A model generated the notes under the pieces. It searched no databases and was not told the origin of the DNA. It saw only the letters and a list, made by a program, of their open reading frames with translations. Made by a program: the position numbers and the translations under genes. This document shows, one piece after another, positions 60,559 through 64,000 of a stretch of DNA of 64,000 bases. The number at the start of each line of letters is the position of its first letter. The first letter of the stretch is position 1. Origin of the DNA: Pseudooceanicola sp. (GTDB taxonomy: Bacteria; Pseudomonadota; Alphaproteobacteria; Rhodobacterales; Rhodobacteraceae); assembly GCF_029213205.1 (NCBI RefSeq), contig NZ_JARGNH010000001.1, positions 409,102-473,101 of the forward strand, written 5' to 3'.

Positions 60559-61028
60559 ATCTGTCCCTTCGCCAGGTCCGCCGCATAGCCCGCCGCGCCA
60601 GCCGTCGAGGTGGCGCCGCACTGTGAGTATCCCGTCGAGCCCGCCCCCGATCATCACCTCCAGCGTGCCTGGCCCCCGAAGGCCTCGCCGCGATGCGGGC
60701 CCTTGAGCCAGGTCATCGCCTCCGCCTCGTTCGGGAATAGGATGCCGAGCGTCTTGTGAATGCCCAAAGTCCTCGAGATCCGGGTGAGCGTGTCTAGCGG
60801 CAGAGACAGGGGCACCGCCGCGCGGGCCTTCTTGACCCACTCGTGGTAGGTCGAGTTCGACGGCTCGCCGAGCAGCGCGATCCGGTCCCGCGTGGTTATC
60901 CTGTAGCGATCCGCGATAGCAAGGAAGGCCCGCAGGCCCGGGCCGCTGACGCGGCAGCGCGCCTCCGAGTCGATCTCCTGCGGGGCGGGCTCTGACCCGG
61001 CCTGTTCGGGCAGCTGAAGAATGATCAT
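60559..61028 (-). pseudogene. Xre/MbcA/ParS antitoxin, frameshifted
   Basis: An antitoxin of the Xre-MbcA-ParS type. The frame from 61028 gives a normal N-terminal part (VSGPGLRAFLAIADRYRITT, LDTLTRISRTLGIHKTLGIL) up to GPHRGEAFGG near 60680, then continuation is only found in another frame (TLEVMIGGGLDGILTVRRHL), which is the toxin-binding domain. It precedes the broken RES gene, as in intact Xre-RES pairs. Confidence 0.7.
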
Positions 61029-61181
61029 GTGGGATCCTTCATTCAGTTTCGAACTCACGGTCCAAATCAGGATAAATGGCAAGGGTACAGCTTGTCGGGC
61101 TCCTGGTCTTCTCAGTCGTCTTTTAGTTGCATCGCGAGCCGACTTTGAAGCAGTTCATACACACTCTCGCGTTATGCGGCA

Positions 61182-61595
61182 CTATCGGAATTTCAGAAGG
61201 GAAACCCGAAAAACTGCGTAAACCAGAAGTACAGAGACCAGGTCGCCCGGATCGAATGTCGATACTGATCGAACTGACTGCGACATCTCGGCAAGGACAC
61301 CACACCCTAAGGCGAACCTCAGCAGCGGAACGTCTTCGGATCGGTTCGGTGATACCATAAGCGCACAAAACGATAGTGCGACCTGCATTATAAGCGATGG
61401 AAAGACGGAACAGATCGTTAGGCGGCATGTACCTGCCAGAATAGCATCGTTTCTTGTCAGGGAGAAAAGAGTCTGCCGCAAGGGCAAGGACAGATAACGC
61501 CAGCCCTCGAGATCCCGAAACACCAAAGAAAAAGCGACACCTACCAAGGTTGCCAAGACTGTCACCAGAAACAATAGTAGCCTACGGCGGTGCAT
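61182..61595 (-). CDS. VanZ-like small membrane protein
   Basis: A 137-residue membrane protein beginning at the ATG at 61595 (MHRRRLLLFLVTVLATLVGV). Four hydrophobic segments are visible, and the last third has EMSQSVRSVSTFDPGDL, similar to the E..Q....D..D signature of VanZ-like proteins. It is last in a minus-strand run starting with the gene at 63937. Similarity to the left-edge VanZ gene is only in pattern. Function unknown. Confidence 0.5.
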   Translation of the reverse strand: MHRRRLLLFLVTVLATLVGVAFSLVFRDLEGWRYLSLPLRQTLFSLTRNDAILAGTCRLTICSVFPSLIMQVALSFCALMVSPNRSEDVPLLRFALGCGVLAEMSQSVRSVSTFDPGDLVSVLLVYAVFRVSLLKFR

Positions 61596-61675
61596 TATTC
61601 GGGCGCTACCGGAACTCACGTCTCACACGCCCATTCTGGGTAGGGAGAGCCTTCATCACACCAACATTTCATCTC

Positions 61676-62617
61676 TCAGAAGCCCAGGCGCAGCCCCATC
61701 CCGAAAACATTCGTGGTAGCGTCATATATGGCGAGGTTGGCGTTGGACCTCTCTTGGCGGGCGTAGATGGTGAAGCGCCCCAGACCTGACGCGTCCAACG
61801 AGACCGCATAGCCGATTTCGGCGAGCGTATTTGTCTCGCTGCGCGCGGCGGGTTGCCCAGACCGGGCATTCTGGTCCTCTTCCCAGTCTACCCCCAGTTG
61901 GGTGTAGGCCTGACCCGGACCGATGTCCCGCCCCAGCCGCAGCCCGAGGCCCACATCATGACCGGACCGGCCGGAGACATCCGAGGAGCGCAGGTTGAAC
62001 CGGGCGTCAGCTGTCAGGTCGAACTCACCGAAGCTGTCACGATATTCCGCATCGAACCCGACCCGCGAAACCGACCCACTTGTGACCAGCGACTGCCATC
62101 CACCGGTCAACCCGAAATCCAGGCGGGCGCCGCTCTCAATGGTACGCCGATAGCCAAGACGGAGCGATACGTCGTCCACGGCGTCGGAAGCCCAGCTGGC
62201 ATCAAAACGCGCGACGGTCGCCCGCAGATCGAGCCGATCGTTCGGACCGTCGTGAAACCGGAAGGACAGGGCCGCGCCGAAAGCAGTCGAATGTTCCCCG
62301 CTTTCAAGGAAGCTCCGATGACGAACGAACGGAGACAGCGTAAACGGCATACCGCCCAGGTCGGTCCGGATCGCATTCAGCCAGATTGCACCGGCGCTGA
62401 GCACGGTGTCAGAGGTCGCGCGAAGCTCGTCGGGCGTGTCCACCTCGATGCCGCCGCGGAATATCCGATCGGCGGAGGTGCCGCCAAAGGCGTTATCGCT
62501 GTGGTAAAGTCCGAAAAGCGGGACGATCCGGCTCTCCTGAGCTGAAACGGCTTCTCCTATCATCGCAACCAAAGAAGCGAAAACAAGAAGGGATACATGA
62601 GTAGAACCGATCTTCAT
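61676..62617 (-). CDS. outer-membrane beta-barrel protein
   Basis: A 313-residue exported protein. The signal peptide (MKIGSTHVSLLVFASLVAMI, cleavage after VSA) is followed by alternating amphipathic strands throughout and a C-terminal Phe preceded by MGLRLG, the beta-signal for BAM insertion. The ATG at 62617 was chosen because it gives a normal signal peptide and lies 1 base after the stop of the upstream gene. Resembles surface outer-membrane proteins of unknown role in roseobacters. A porin, adhesin or polysaccharide-related barrel are all possible. Confidence 0.7.
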   Translation of the reverse strand: MKIGSTHVSLLVFASLVAMIGEAVSAQESRIVPLFGLYHSDNAFGGTSADRIFRGGIEVDTPDELRATSDTVLSAGAIWLNAIRTDLGGMPFTLSPFVRHRSFLESGEHSTAFGAALSFRFHDGPNDRLDLRATVARFDASWASDAVDDVSLRLGYRRTIESGARLDFGLTGGWQSLVTSGSVSRVGFDAEYRDSFGEFDLTADARFNLRSSDVSGRSGHDVGLGLRLGRDIGPGQAYTQLGVDWEEDQNARSGQPAARSETNTLAEIGYAVSLDASGLGRFTIYARQERSNANLAIYDATTNVFGMGLRLGF

Positions 62618-62618
62618 A

Positions 62619-62909
62619 TTAGTAGCACTCCGGAAGCCCAAAATTCTCGGAAATAGAGCAGTCAATCGCATCCACATCATCACCAATATCGTCAACAGTG
62701 CTATTTACATCTTCAGCCGCATCCAAACCTCGCGAGAGCCAAGTTACTGTCGGAAAATTCTCCTCTACGTATTCAGTCGCATTCTCTCCCATTGTGAGAG
62801 TGATGCATAGACCGACGATAGTGATTCTCGCTCCCACTCTGGCACGTCTTAAATAAGCCGTTGTGCGCCCGCTGACGTTACCCGTTTCTTTTGGTGTCTG
62901 GTGATTCAT
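62619..62909 (-). CDS. small exported/membrane protein with LTMGE motif
   Basis: A 96-residue protein with one hydrophobic segment (ARITIVGLCITLTMGENATE) after a basic N-terminus. The C-terminal half is acidic and ends DCSISENFGLPECY with two Cys. The same segment plus LTMGE and a D-C-S..E-N..C ending recurs in the neighbour at 63227. It stands 1 base before the beta-barrel start, so co-translation is likely. I do not recognise a family. Confidence 0.6.
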   Translation of the reverse strand: MNHQTPKETGNVSGRTTAYLRRARVGARITIVGLCITLTMGENATEYVEENFPTVTWLSRGLDAAEDVNSTVDDIGDDVDAIDCSISENFGLPECY

Positions 62910-63226
62910 GCCGCTTCTTCTCTTGGTCTAGATTTCGTAGCAGAGCGAAGGTTAGTTTTAGTTGCAGGGTCTTTCCAACCTAACGCTAACTATCAAAAGA
63001 CCTCCTCTTGCATCTTTCGATGTTCGCAGCGTGACGTGCAGCTACCTTTCCGGAAAGTAACGACTTCACTGATTTCACTCTAAGACCTTCCTTGTAGGAT
63101 TATGCGTAACCCCTAATTAAATGGAACGGCTATTTCTTCCCGCTTCACCTGTCAGTTCGCACGCAGTGTGGTGGTGTTGGCTTAAGGCAGCTGAATGAGG
63201 TTGATACCGCATATTGATTAATCGGT
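62910..63226. other. intergenic region, no gene seen
   Basis: About 317 bases between the two LTMGE-motif genes. It is AT-rich and has no convincing frame on either strand; it may carry a promoter for the minus-strand genes below it. No terminator hairpin stands out. Confidence 0.4.
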
Positions 63227-63937
63227 TCAGCAAATAGACGAATTTTCGACAAGCGAGCAATCAGGTCCAAGTATCTCTCCAGGCCCATCATAGTCGTCAA
63301 ACGTGTCATCGTTGGTATCTTCCGTGACTTGCGCGGCTTCTTCCATGCGTCGCATGGCGGCAGCGAGTCCTGACAGAGTGCCAGATTGATCACTCCTGCG
63401 GCGCTCAGCGGCCTCCTCTTGCTCCCTTATTCGGTCAAGGACACCTTCCGCTGCCCTAGTAACAGATGAGGCGTCTCGTGCGGTCGTTGGGATAGGGATC
63501 TGTTCGCTCCTTGTCGACGGATCTGCAATACAGCAGGTCCCGTCGGGGGCAGAGATTTCGATGTCGGCGCCTAACACGCTACCGTAAATAAACCCCTCAG
63601 GGGTCCATTGCGCCTGTTGCGTGATGTAAAGCTGAACGGTATGGCCTGATTGAAGTGTTATAGGATCTCCCTCTTTGAATCTGGGAGTTAATTCCATTTC
63701 GTTTAACTGTACGACCGTTTCGCTAGCCGCTACAACCATCGCTCCGGCCACACCAAGAGTATGGCCAGCATCGCCTGGTTTCGTAGCGTCGCCTTCGCCC
63801 ATTGTGAGAGAGACACATAACGCCGCGATTAACACTCTGACAGAGATGTAAGGGCCATAACTGGCATCGCCGCTCGAAAGCCCCAGTTTCAATCGGTTTT
63901 GGAGATGCAGACCGTTCACATTACAACCCTTGTCCAT
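63227..63937 (-). CDS. exported protein with LTMGE motif
   Basis: A 236-residue protein. A hydrophobic segment (YISVRVLIAALCVSLTMGEG) near residue 35 is followed by beta-like sequence (LTPRFKEGDPITLQSGHTVQ), two Cys (GTCCIADPS), an Arg/Glu-rich coiled coil and an acidic tail ending in DCSLVENSSIC. The ATG at 63937 is preferred to the GTG at 63958. It shares motifs with the 62619 protein and is first of the run visible here. The window ends 42 bases after the alternative start. Confidence 0.5.
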   Translation of the reverse strand: MDKGCNVNGLHLQNRLKLGLSSGDASYGPYISVRVLIAALCVSLTMGEGDATKPGDAGHTLGVAGAMVVAASETVVQLNEMELTPRFKEGDPITLQSGHTVQLYITQQAQWTPEGFIYGSVLGADIEISAPDGTCCIADPSTRSEQIPIPTTARDASSVTRAAEGVLDRIREQEEAAERRRSDQSGTLSGLAAAMRRMEEAAQVTEDTNDDTFDDYDGPGEILGPDCSLVENSSIC

Positions 63938-64000
63938 TTGCTTAACTAGGCAGCACACCTATAAATTACTTATCAAACAAATGATCTTGTGATTCATTTC

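Overview
The window looks like a piece of a Rhodobacterales (roseobacter-type) alphaproteobacterial chromosome or chromid. Coding DNA is mostly GC-rich, the polysaccharide regulator is of the MarR type typical of alphaproteobacterial EPS/O-antigen loci, and a tRNA-Asn 3' remnant matches the form I recall from this order. Taxonomy is inferred from gene families, not from a search.

Region 1 (1-2166): a VanZ-like membrane gene at the left edge, then five small minus-strand genes (a DUF3489-type protein and four without a firm family) of the sort found beside alphaproteobacterial prophages and integrated elements.

Region 2 (2269-35859): one long plus-strand late module of a temperate phage with a contractile tail. 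Head genes are lambda-like: small and large terminase, portal, gpW-like joiner, S49 protease with a nested scaffold, decoration protein, major capsid. Tail genes follow P2 order: V, W, J, I, fibre-type proteins, sheath, tube, E/E' by predicted -1 frameshift, tape measure, U, X, D. A lysis cassette (holin candidate, endolysin, overlapping spanins) and a receptor-binding cassette with two large paralogous fibres follow. Two insertions break the module: a HigB-like toxin/antitoxin pair with its own promoter between capsid and connector genes, and a minus-strand AbrB-like gene between J and I. No integrase, repressor or replication gene is visible.

Region 3 (36419-52142): a minus-strand surface-polysaccharide locus of Wzx/Wzy type. 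From the promoter side: EPS-associated MarR regulator, Wzx flippase, pyruvyl transferase, glycosyltransferase, Wzy-like polymerase, an IS630 insertion, then fnlA-fnlB-fnlC (UDP-L-FucNAc synthesis), an unusual gene with an 18-unit hexanucleotide repeat, two glycosyltransferases (one WbuB-like), an epimerase, a PIG-L deacetylase, a PglC-type phosphoglycosyl transferase and an N-formyltransferase. Together these suggest a repeat unit with FucNAc, pyruvate and possibly an N-formylated amino sugar. An ops-like sequence lies just upstream of the regulator, and a NusG/RfaH-type paralogue lies 4 kb away.

Region 4 (52594-58533): a recombinase-ParB-RepB three-gene mobile cassette, the NusG paralogue, a HicA-like/HTH two-gene module and a RelE/XRE toxin-antitoxin pair.

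Region 5 (58534-64000): a graveyard of fragments (YgjP-like hydrolase, IS3-type transposase tail, DNA methyltransferase tail, tRNA-Asn 3' end with terminator, broken Xre-RES toxin-antitoxin locus), then a minus-strand operon of two small exported proteins sharing an LTMGE motif and a Cys-containing C-terminus, an outer-membrane beta-barrel and a small membrane protein.
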